From the NCBI GenBank assembly GCA_029548025.1, contig JAKPOE010000130.1, forward strand, positions 1-14,268: 14,268 nucleotides of DNA, in the 5' to 3' direction. Numbering within the stretch: the stretch's first letter is position 1; each line of letters opens with the position of its first letter. The stretch comes from Spirochaetota bacterium. Lineage in GTDB: Bacteria; Spirochaetota; UBA4802; UB4802. The notes beneath the pieces were generated by a model. The model was not told where the DNA came from, made no database searches, and saw nothing but the letters and a program-made list of their open reading frames with translations. Below, piece after piece: positions 7,131 to 14,061 of this stretch. A program made the position numbers and the translations under genes.

Positions 7131-8627
7131 ATGAAAAAATATCTTGTTATTAGTATGGCATATATGGGAAAAATCGTCAAGCTTGTTATTATTGTTTTAT
7201 GCATTATTCTTGTCATCCTCCAGTGGAGCAGGATTGAAACTACAGTAAATCTTTTTAAAGGCTACTTTTTACAGATAAAAGAGTTGCTTATCACACCCGA
7301 TACCATTTCAATCATCTACCCTGCAAAAACATTGTACTATAAACGTCCATATCAAAAAAGTGCAACCAATATATTTCATTGCGGGAATCTGCTTTTTTAT
7401 AAAACCACTCAGGAAGAGTCAATAGCTGCAATTGCAAATACAATGATTGGGTATACCTACTATTATAAGTTATATCATCTACAAAACAGTATAAAAAATA
7501 TCAATGCACTATCTACCGATACAGTCCCTGCCGGCACCGTTCTGGTAATTCCCTATTCTCTGCCATATATAAGCATTGACCTTATAAAAAAAACCATGAC
7601 GCAGATACCCTTTGTGAAAGGGGTATACTATTCAGGCTCAAGTTTATCAAGTCAAAAGATGATGCGACAGTTAGTTACCTTAAAGCAGGCCGGCATAAAC
7701 AGCGTGGTATTTGATGTAAAGGATGTAAACGGCATTATAAATTATAAAAGCCATGTCCCTATGGTGGTTGAGCTTAACACCCATGCAAAGCGCCCTGTTG
7801 ATGATATCGCAACCCTTATCAGAGGATTCAAAGAGCTGGACATCTATGCAATTGCCCGGATAGCAGTATTTCGTGATCATCTGCTGGCTACAAAAAGTCC
7901 TGATATGGCCATAAAATCAAAAAAAACAGGCAGAGTGTGGAACGATAGTTCAAAAGAATTGTGGGTTGACCCTACAAAGCAAAGCGTATGGGACTATAAC
8001 ATTGCTCTGGCATGTGAGGTTGCAAAATTAGGCGCTGATGAGGTGCAATTTGATTACCTGCGTTTTCCAACGGCTGGTGATTTATCTGATGCACAGTATG
8101 CGTATGAAACTGGCAAAAAATCTAAGATTGAAACGATAACTGCATTTTTAGCAAAAGCAACCCATGAATTGCATACGCTTAACACGGCAGTATCTATTGA
8201 TATTTTTGGTGTAACAGCATGGCAAAAAGATGATGATATAAAAAAATTAGGACAAAATATTGCATTGCTTTCTAACCATTGCGATGTAATCTCACCAATG
8301 CTCTATCCTTCGCACTTTAATGACAATTTTGATGGATTTGCAAATCCAGGGGATGAGCCCTACTACTTTGTGGCAAATGGAAATAAAAAAATCAAGGCGA
8401 TAGTTCCCACTACATTGATACGCCCATGGCTGCAGGCTTTCAAATGGCGGGTAAGCAATTATGATGAAAACTATATCCTTGCTCAGATACAGGCATGTAT
8501 CGATACCAATGTTTATGGATACCTGTTCTGGAATGCATCAAACGATTATACTGTTGTACAGAAAGCATTGATGAAAAAAAATAATGGAAACGCAACAAGT
8601 AAGCTTACAAAGGAAAACCATAAATGA
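7131..8627 (+). CDS. Membrane-anchored LysM-like / DUF4015 putative glycoside hydrolase
   Basis: With the ATG at 7131 the product has 498 residues; a TTG at 7083 would add 16. One hydrophobic helix (about 14-32) anchors it, so the rest should be periplasmic or surface-exposed. Residues about 88-142 (YKTTQEESIAAIANTM through PAGTVLVIPY) look like a diverged LysM carbohydrate-binding module. From about 162 onward it matches my recollection of the DUF4015 putative glycoside hydrolase family, a TIM-barrel group. Key pieces are GVYYSG, VVFDVKD (192-198), IYAIARIAVFRD, DEVQFDYLRFP (303-313), SIDIFG, ISPMLYPSH and YLFWNAS. The acidic residues in FDVKD and FDYLRFP are candidate catalytic groups; the substrate is unknown. 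It overlaps the next gene as ATGA. Confidence 0.82.
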   Translation: MKKYLVISMAYMGKIVKLVIIVLCIILVILQWSRIETTVNLFKGYFLQIKELLITPDTISIIYPAKTLYYKRPYQKSATNIFHCGNLLFYKTTQEESIAAIANTMIGYTYYYKLYHLQNSIKNINALSTDTVPAGTVLVIPYSLPYISIDLIKKTMTQIPFVKGVYYSGSSLSSQKMMRQLVTLKQAGINSVVFDVKDVNGIINYKSHVPMVVELNTHAKRPVDDIATLIRGFKELDIYAIARIAVFRDHLLATKSPDMAIKSKKTGRVWNDSSKELWVDPTKQSVWDYNIALACEVAKLGADEVQFDYLRFPTAGDLSDAQYAYETGKKSKIETITAFLAKATHELHTLNTAVSIDIFGVTAWQKDDDIKKLGQNIALLSNHCDVISPMLYPSHFNDNFDGFANPGDEPYYFVANGNKKIKAIVPTTLIRPWLQAFKWRVSNYDENYILAQIQACIDTNVYGYLFWNASNDYTVVQKALMKKNNGNATSKLTKENHK

Positions 8628-9433
8628 TAGTTAAGGATAAACATTTTTTCAATGATTATATAAAGGTATGGGATAATGGTGCCGTTAAAGATGCACCATT
8701 TATTACTTTAGGGCTTGAAGCAGTCCTGACCGATTACTACGGTAATTTATTAGATGCGCCACCCCCTTTTGCGGTGAAAACTGATGAACGAATACTTGAT
8801 TTAGGATGTGGATGGGGACGTGTATTGAAGCCTGTACGCTCGATTACCAGGAATGCCGTTGGGCTTGATATATCACAGCAGATGCTTATAGCTGCAAAAA
8901 ACCACTGTAACTATCACCACCTTCCCACTCCACTGGTAAGAGGTGATGGCACATCATTGCCATTTAAAGATAATACATTTGATACGGTATATTCTCTGTT
9001 AGTGTTACAGCATCTTTCAAAGGACAATGGCATAAAAGTATTAAACGAGATATACAGGGTATTAAAGCCAGGTGGAGCAGCATATATACGTGTACCATCG
9101 CGATTTGCTCCTGAAAATCTTTTAATGAGTTTTTTACAGGTTATCAGCATTAATGTATTCCGCTACAAAGACCCGATCCGGATGCGCTTTTACAGGATTG
9201 GTGAAATAAAAAAAATATGCAATAGCCTGTTCAGCGATGTTGAAATTTCTGCACATGAATTCAGGCCGCCATGGAATTTTCATACACCATGGACATGGCA
9301 TTATATAATCATACCCCGTCGCTATCATAAGAGGTTACGAGCCATTTCAGATGCAATCGAGAAAAAGGCAAATACAACAATGCCATGGTTAAAGCATTTT
9401 GCGGTAACCCTGATGATAAAGGCAGTTAAATAA
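8624..9433 (+). CDS. Class I SAM-dependent methyltransferase (Methyltransf_11-like)
   Basis: This 269-residue Rossmann-fold methyltransferase has the SAM-binding glycine loop LDLGCGWGR (59-67), an acidic ribose contact in GLDIS (80-84), a motif II/III region with GDGTSLPFKDNTFDTVYS (about 107-124), and the post-motif RVLKPGGAAYIRVPSR (about 145-160). The substrate cannot be read from the sequence. Families with this layout act on small molecules, lipids, quinones or glycans. It begins within the stop of the DUF4015 gene (ATGA overlap), with AAAGGA about 9 nt upstream, so the two are translationally coupled and may act on the same envelope polymer. No membrane segment is evident. The C-terminal third is unlike any domain I recognise. 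Confidence 0.9.
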   Translation: MIVKDKHFFNDYIKVWDNGAVKDAPFITLGLEAVLTDYYGNLLDAPPPFAVKTDERILDLGCGWGRVLKPVRSITRNAVGLDISQQMLIAAKNHCNYHHLPTPLVRGDGTSLPFKDNTFDTVYSLLVLQHLSKDNGIKVLNEIYRVLKPGGAAYIRVPSRFAPENLLMSFLQVISINVFRYKDPIRMRFYRIGEIKKICNSLFSDVEISAHEFRPPWNFHTPWTWHYIIIPRRYHKRLRAISDAIEKKANTTMPWLKHFAVTLMIKAVK

Positions 9434-9682
9434 ATAGCTTAAAAAAAGGGATTAATCAACCATACCGAGGTAATTGCTGTGTCATAAGGATTTTTTTCAG
9501 TATTTTCATTGGCATTCCCCGGTAAACATAGAATTATTTGTCATTGTCATTATGTGATTTTTTTGAGGAGTATTACAATGTGCCCTCACTGTCACCTATA
9601 GCGATGTTACCAATTGTAATCATTCATTGCAACATTATTAAAAAAAAGAATAAAACAAGTTCCCTATGCTTATGACCACCAC
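9434..9682. other. Intergenic leader-like region
   Basis: This AT-rich spacer follows the methyltransferase and contains only a seven-codon ORF behind a strong ribosome binding site (9578-9601), then the upstream arm GTTCCCT (9659-9665), which can compete with the terminator hairpin. I found no clear -35/-10 pair here, so the RNA may be the methyltransferase 3' UTR. Confidence 0.4.
9578..9601 (+). CDS. Possible seven-residue micro-ORF (MCPHCHL)
   Basis: An ATG at 9578 is preceded at 7 nt by GAGGAG (9565-9570), one of the best Shine-Dalgarno sequences in the window. The frame encodes Met-Cys-Pro-His-Cys-His-Leu and stops with TAG. Two cysteines and two histidines in seven residues are rare in this Lys/Ile-rich genome. 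It may be a leader peptide, a decayed gene start, or chance. The distance to the terminator hairpin (about 80 nt) would suit an attenuation-type arrangement, but no gene lies downstream on this strand. Confidence 0.28.
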   Translation: MCPHCHL

Positions 9683-9726
9683 AAGGGAACATCTATACTA
9701 CAAGTAGTAGATGTTCCCCTTTTTTG
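9683..9726 (+). terminator. Strong intrinsic terminator hairpin
   Basis: The arm GGGAACATC (9685-9693) pairs with GATGTTCCC (9710-9718). The stem continues as ACTAC/GTAGT towards the loop, with a two-base bulge. A run of six T (9720-9725) follows, so it works in the rightward direction. It probably ends transcription from the DUF4015/methyltransferase operon, about 250 nt after its last stop. Read leftward the stem is not immediately followed by a U-run, so it is less suited to the radical SAM gene. The 5' arm can alternatively pair with GTTCCCT at 9659-9665. Confidence 0.8.
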
Positions 9727-9777
9727 CAGAATATACATACAATAATGTTATCTATTTCAATGGTTCTTTAACAAACT

Positions 9778-11343
9778 TTATGTCCACTGGGGATACAATC
9801 TGTTGTCCTGATATTTAAACTGTAAACAATCAAGTTGTATAAGACGTTCCACTTCCCGTGATAATTCATCTTTGGGAAAAGGCAATGTTGCTGAAAGATA
9901 TTCGGTCAATTCATGGACGGTATCGATTGGTGCACCATTTGCAATACCAGGGTGATGTTCAATCAATCGTTCTAAAATGATATCGCGAGCTATCTCAAAA
10001 GAACGTATATTGCCAATTAAATTCTGTTCATTCTGTGTTAATGACTCACCCCGATTTTGCTTTTCACCCAATGACAATATGTATTCCCTGATACTACCAT
10101 TAAATACATCAACAATTTCATTAATTTTGTTAGCGCTTACATCAGGGGTAACTGCGACTGCTCTGTTTGCATCATATAAGTCCCAATCATCCGTTAAAAT
10201 TTCAATCCCATAATAATCCTTCATCTCACGAACCTCAGTGCCTGGAAATGGAGCCAGAACATGGAAACCATAATTATCGCTCAATTCCTTAGCAAACTGT
10301 ATCGTCTTTTTCATGGTTTCTTCTGTTTCACCAGGCAAACCCAGGATGTATGATGTCATGGGACTAATTCCCACTTTTCGGCAAGTCTCAACCGCTTTTT
10401 TACACTTTTCCAGTGTAATCTTTTTCTTAACTTTATCCAGAATTTCCTGATTCCCACTTTCAATGCCAAAACAAAGCATGGTACAGCCAGCATCCCTCAT
10501 GCAGGTTAACAGCTCTTCATTAACAGTATCAACCCGGGCAAATGCAGTCCATGGGTGATCAATCCCGCGCCTTTTAATCTCGTTGCAAACCTCAATACAA
10601 CGACTTTTATTGGATGTAAAAAGATCATCCACAACATTAATCTGCTTAAATTTCATTGCTGCTAACTGCTCAAATTCATCCACAACACGATGTGTTTCAA
10701 AATAACGAACCTTTTTCCCAACCATCTTGCTGCCAACACAAAAAATACAGTTAAATGGGCAACCACGGGAGGTCATCATATTTATTGGAAACCCTAACGC
10801 GCGATATTTGGATAGCTCAACCAGATGCCGTGCTGGGAAAGGGAGTATATTGATATCAGGAATAAATTCCCGTATTGGATTATGAACAATATCATTATCC
10901 TTATCCCGATAAGAAATTCCCTTAATAGCCCCATAAGCGCTTATTGAATGTAAATATTGCAAAAATTCGTGGAAGGTGGCTTCACCCTCACCTCTCACAA
11001 TCACATCGACAAATGGATAATTGCGAAGAATGGCATGCGCATCAAAGGTTACATGAGGTCCACCCAGAACTGTCACTATATCCTTATCTAACTCTTTATA
11101 TACTTTTACTATGGAAAGAGCTTTTTTGATATTCATGGTAACGCCTGTTGAACCAACTACATCCGGGGCAAACTGCGACAAAACATCAGAAACACGCTCT
11201 GGCGTAAATCTGTTTACAATATAATCTTCTATCTTTACTTCAATGCCCTGTGCTTCAAGGTATGCTGCAAGGGCCATTAATCCAAACGGAGGTGATGGTG
11301 CTTCTTCAAAGGGGTATGGTGGATTGACAAGCAAAACTTTCAT
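9778..11343 (-). CDS. B12-binding-domain radical SAM protein
   Basis: This 521-residue protein has an N-terminal cobalamin-binding fold (about 1-150; LLVNPPYP, PPFGLMALAAYLE, VLGGPHVTF, VIVRGEGE) followed by a radical SAM barrel (about 185-400). The cluster-binding CxxxCxxC is C195, C199 and C202 in RGCPFNCIFC. Other family marks are VVDDLFTSNK, GIESGNQEILDKVKKK and YILGLPGETEETM. The DxHxxG base-off histidine motif is not visible, as in many class B enzymes. Such proteins usually perform radical methylations or ring rearrangements on natural products, lipids or tetrapyrroles; the substrate here is unknown. A C-terminal region (about 420-521) with no known domain is extra. AAGGAAG lies just upstream of the start. 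It is monocistronic. Confidence 0.92.
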   Translation of the reverse strand: MKVLLVNPPYPFEEAPSPPFGLMALAAYLEAQGIEVKIEDYIVNRFTPERVSDVLSQFAPDVVGSTGVTMNIKKALSIVKVYKELDKDIVTVLGGPHVTFDAHAILRNYPFVDVIVRGEGEATFHEFLQYLHSISAYGAIKGISYRDKDNDIVHNPIREFIPDINILPFPARHLVELSKYRALGFPINMMTSRGCPFNCIFCVGSKMVGKKVRYFETHRVVDEFEQLAAMKFKQINVVDDLFTSNKSRCIEVCNEIKRRGIDHPWTAFARVDTVNEELLTCMRDAGCTMLCFGIESGNQEILDKVKKKITLEKCKKAVETCRKVGISPMTSYILGLPGETEETMKKTIQFAKELSDNYGFHVLAPFPGTEVREMKDYYGIEILTDDWDLYDANRAVAVTPDVSANKINEIVDVFNGSIREYILSLGEKQNRGESLTQNEQNLIGNIRSFEIARDIILERLIEHHPGIANGAPIDTVHELTEYLSATLPFPKDELSREVERLIQLDCLQFKYQDNRLYPQWT

Positions 11344-11376
11344 GATCTTCCTTTTATCAATTAAAATTAATATTCT

Positions 11377-11393
11377 TATGATAGGTTATCATA
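11377..11393. promoter_or_regulatory. Perfect palindrome upstream of the radical SAM gene (operator-like)
   Basis: TATGATA and TATCATA are perfect inverted 7-bp arms around GGT. The site ends 33 bp upstream of the radical SAM start at 11343, within the expected promoter/leader zone of that leftward gene. The size and symmetry suit a dimeric helix-turn-helix repressor. No regulator gene is adjacent, and AT-rich palindromes can occur by chance. Confidence 0.35.
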
Positions 11394-11612
11394 TATTCTA
11401 TGGACATTAAATAAGCAAACAATTTTTGGCAATATATTTTTGTGCTCATCATATAAATTATGTCATCCCCGCTATTGTATGCATTAAACTATTAATAAGT
11501 TCTTGATTTTTCAATTATTCTTGTAAAAAACAGATTAAAGAATAACGCTAAGGGGTTTGGCGATAGTTATTGTGTATTATACATAATCCGGAAATAACAG
11601 GTGAAGGTGATA

Positions 11613-11732
11613 ATGGAATGCACCGTTGCTTCTATCCTGCAGGGAAGCATGGATTCCTTTTTTACCGTGATGTTTACTAACTGCATCCATTGCATCTTCT
11701 TGAAGTCATTGAGTTTATTAAGGCTATATTAA
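11613..11732 (+). CDS. Possible 39-residue small ORF
   Basis: ATG at 11613 follows AAGG (11604-11607) at good spacing. The product starts MECTVASILQGSMDSFF and contains CIHCIF, with a hydrophobic middle. I recognise no family, and codon use does not distinguish it from intergenic sequence. It may be a gene remnant or chance. Confidence 0.2.
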   Translation: MECTVASILQGSMDSFFTVMFTNCIHCIFLKSLSLLRLY

Positions 11733-11852
11733 TGATAACCCAATGAAATCGTTATTGCATTACACAGAGCATGGGGGCACGGTTCATAAGCTTATATTTG
11801 AGCACCTTGATTTTGCATCAACTTTTTTATAGAACACTAATAAAATAAACAT

Positions 11853-11888
11853 GAATTTTATTTGAAATTTTATTTGAAATTTTATTTG
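11853..11888. repeat. 12-bp tandem repeat, three copies
   Basis: Three head-to-tail copies of AAATTTTATTTG, the first beginning with G. The last two are identical. It is a short slippage-prone tract in non-coding DNA, so copy number may vary between strains. Confidence 0.8.
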
Positions 11889-11964
11889 CTATAATAGCTG
11901 CTATGTATTAATTGCTTGCAATATTTATTCCTTAAAAATAATTTCAAGTTGAAACGAAGTGGAC

Positions 11965-11987
11965 CCCCGCCACCTCCGGCGGCGGGG
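11965..11987. repeat. GC-rich hairpin island
   Basis: CCCCGCC (11965-11971) and GGCGGGG (11981-11987) form a perfect 7-bp stem around a nine-base loop. Nearly every base is G or C inside DNA that is otherwise about 70-80% A/T. There is no following U-run on either strand, so this is not a standard terminator. It resembles GC-rich mobile intergenic repeats seen in other genomes; copies elsewhere could not be checked. Confidence 0.6.
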
Positions 11988-12226
11988 TGTACATTTATTA
12001 TTATTTGTAGATAATTTCCCGTTTTGGAATTAACAGTGGATGGCTTGCTAAACTCATTTATGAAAAGTGAAAATGTAATTATGATACATTATAAATAAAT
12101 GGCTTGATGGTATATCTGGCAAGCATGTAGCAATATAAATGGTATGAATTAAATTATAAGCATCCATGCCATACTAATGTCATAATTGAAAGATTAAAAA
12201 AAATTTCCATATTTATTGAGGTTATC

Positions 12227-12865
12227 ATGAACAGTATGACACAAAATCCTTTTAAAAAAATATTTGAAGAAAAATATGAACAGCTTCTGCAACATCCCGA
12301 GATGCAAAGAGTAAAACATTTTTTAAGCAATCTTTTAACAATAGATGATCAGGATATAATGTTTGTGATTACCAATGAACTTGGCAATACTGTTACATTA
12401 TATTCATCAAAACAAAACAATAATCCAATTCAGTCTATAGCGTTAAAAATTGACAGCAATGCGGATTCATTTATTCCTTCAATAGTGTTTGCCTCAGCAT
12501 ATGATTCATATAGTATAATCAAATCATACACAAAACCATCGAATATACTGCTACCTGAATGTAATATCCCGCTGTACAACGAGGTACAATTTGGCAAGGC
12601 TATTTTTCATGAACTGGGAGGTTGCGACATTGATGAGATATCTGATGTTTTATTTGACGTTGCTTCAGATGAAGAAATTGTGGAAACAACAGCTTTCCAA
12701 ATGGCTCAAACGTTGACAATCATCAAAATATGCGAACTGCTTCACGATGCATGCCTGCTGCTGGTTCAGGGCGACAGATTCAAAAAACTATCGATAACAA
12801 AACCTTTTTCATTTTTTATAACCATTGATGATAAGGAATATATTACCAGTGTAACAATTGATTAA
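12227..12865 (+). CDS. Hypothetical protein, 212 residues
   Basis: I do not recognise this protein. It has no signal peptide or membrane helix and is acidic overall. The N-terminus (about 1-36) is helical and charged. A beta-rich part follows (about 40-105; FVITNELGNTVTLYSS, QSIALKID), then an Asp/Glu-rich helical part (about 120-195; IDEISDVLFDVASDEEIVE, and ICELLHDACLLLV), and it closes with FFITIDDKEYITSVTID. The open frame, start and composition are convincing: GAGG (12218-12221) lies 5 nt before the ATG. It sits alone between two long non-coding regions, so there is no operon context to suggest a role. Confidence 0.75.
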   Translation: MNSMTQNPFKKIFEEKYEQLLQHPEMQRVKHFLSNLLTIDDQDIMFVITNELGNTVTLYSSKQNNNPIQSIALKIDSNADSFIPSIVFASAYDSYSIIKSYTKPSNILLPECNIPLYNEVQFGKAIFHELGGCDIDEISDVLFDVASDEEIVETTAFQMAQTLTIIKICELLHDACLLLVQGDRFKKLSITKPFSFFITIDDKEYITSVTID

Positions 12866-13117
12866 GCAGTCATCATTGATAGTATCATGGTTTGTTCGAT
12901 AGTTCCTTTATATCATTTTATTTTCACAACTATATGCTCATCAATAATAAATCTTCCTTTAAAAACCAAAACAGCATTATTAACGTGGTCCCGGCGAAAC
13001 TGTCTAAAAGTTGATTTTTACAGCCCCATTGTTAACAAACACACATACATATCCCTATTAAACCATAGTAAAATCGTTATTGTTTGCTCCTCTTTACTTC
13101 TTTATAAACCCTGTTGA

Positions 13118-13360
13118 ACCACCTCGCACGGCGCTATTATGTACCCGCATCCTAACACGCCGTACCTCCCTGCCCGGCTGCCGTATACTTCCAGTAGCCT
13201 TCCACGGATGGAAGGCGCACTCGGTTGCAGGCGAGCACACAGCCATGGAAGGCCTGCACAGCCTGCTTGCTTTGCCTCTATCATGACTGATAATACAAGA
13301 GCACTTTTCTTTGGTACTTTCTTTTGTTGCTCGCCTGTGACAAAAGAAAGTACGGAATAG
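13118..13360. ncRNA. Structured GC-rich element (possible RNA or mobile repeat)
   Basis: This block is clearly more GC-rich than its surroundings. GCCTTCCA (13197-13204) and TGGAAGGC (13209-13216) form an 8-bp hairpin with loop CGGA. A second TGGAAGGC (13246-13253) can compete for the same arm. A perfect 14-bp hairpin follows: GTACTTTCTTTTGT (13314-13327) and ACAAAAGAAAGTAC (13340-13353). Its 12-base loop contains TGCTCGCCTG (13328-13337), the exact complement of CAGGCGAGCA (13228-13237), so a pseudoknot or long-range pairing is possible. A CTTTGG-TACTTTCTTTTG hairpin after a GGATGG..AGGCG..GCGAGC segment resembles intergenic repeats I recall from many proteobacteria, where false ORFs are often called. 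RNA function is an inference. Confidence 0.4.
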
Positions 13361-13539
13361 TGTTGACTATTTTCATTTCTCATTGAAACTTTATGTGAAC
13401 ATTATGTTCTCAACTCATTTTGTATTATGTCGTATGTTTATTACTTTTTAGACATCCCCTATCATCGTTTCCGGTTTGTATAATTTTTACTCCCTATGGG
13501 TAGCCGTAAGCCGTCCATGGATACCTTCTACGCAATAGT

Positions 13540-13619
13540 GTCATTCTGAGGGAGTGCCAACTACCGAAGAATCTATTGTTTTATGTGATGACGAGATTCT
13601 TCGCTTCGCTCAGAATGAC
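13540..13619. repeat. Palindromic dispersed intergenic repeat (nested inverted arms)
   Basis: Outer arms GTCATTCTGAG (13540-13550) and CTCAGAATGAC (13609-13619) are perfect complements. Inner arms CGAAGAATCT (13565-13574) and AGATTCTTCG (13594-13603) are too. The inner strands thus stack inside the outer stem, giving about 21 bp of base pairing around a loop of about 19 nt, with the 14-base insert on the left side. The motif TCATTCTGAG..GAAGAATCT is familiar from scattered intergenic repeats in many bacteria. Its 10-base head matches the element at 1305. It carries no transposase and looks like a miniature, immobile or externally mobilised element. Confidence 0.85.
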
Positions 13620-13968
13620 AGGCAACAAAGATGACACAGCTAACGGGGTTTGTGTTTAACATATTTTTATTGCATTTGGATGACAACTCACGCCATGCTA
13701 TCAATTGTTCTTTGCCAGCCTTCCTTTTTGTGCCAATGTGTCATAACCTTTAAGAATAATACTGAAATAATACATTGACTTCATCATACTACTACACAAG
13801 CCATTATTAAGAAGGTATTTACCAAAATATAATATGCAATAATTTTGGTGCAATCAGCAAAGTAATCGCTCCCTTTTAACAATAGTTGTTTACTATTAGC
13901 TATACTATGGTTCAGGTAAATGAAAAAGATGGTATGCTCACTTTAAAAAAAATGCATGAAAACATACC

Positions 13969-13997
13969 ATGATAACGATATACTTATACATTATAAT
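13969..13997 (+). promoter_or_regulatory. Candidate promoter for the DUF169 gene
   Basis: TATAAT (13992-13997) is a perfect -10 hexamer, and ATGATA (13969-13974) matches four of six -35 positions with 17-bp spacing. Transcription would begin near 14004, about 58 nt ahead of the DUF169 start. Confidence 0.48.
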
Positions 13998-14061
13998 GAT
14001 AGCTTCACAATCAATTTGCATGCTATCACACAATGTTACAATGGGGGAATGGGGGATAACA

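Larger units (their letters stand above)
11344..12226. other. Long non-coding region with repeats
   Basis: This 883-bp AT-rich stretch separates the divergent radical SAM and 212-aa genes. It holds a palindrome near the radical SAM start, a GTCATCCCCGC sequence at about 11462-11472 resembling half of a common GC-rich intergenic repeat, a possible 39-codon ORF (11613-11732), three copies of a 12-bp tandem repeat and a GC-rich hairpin. The rest shows no coding signal. Arms ATGGAT (11649-11654) and ATCCAT (11685-11690) echo the smaller hairpin at 1263-1280. Confidence 0.5.
12866..14061. other. Long non-coding region with structured and repeated elements
   Basis: This 1.2-kb stretch has no convincing gene. 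It begins with a TTGTTCGATAGTT motif (12892-12904). It contains a GC-rich structured block (13118-13360) and a palindromic dispersed element (13540-13619), and ends in a candidate promoter for the DUF169 gene. Open frames across 12887-13383 overlap each other on both strands and cross the hairpins, so I treat them as spurious. A 21-codon frame at 13907-13972 (starts MVQVNEKDGMLTLKK) has protein-like composition but no good ribosome binding site. Confidence 0.5.

Noticed and set aside
12887..13383. Overlapping open frames on both strands (76, 68, 73 and 93 codons)
   Set aside because: They lie across the GC-rich hairpins, lack good ribosome binding sites, overlap each other and show no protein-like domains. 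The 93-codon reverse frame resembles false ORFs that such repeats generate.
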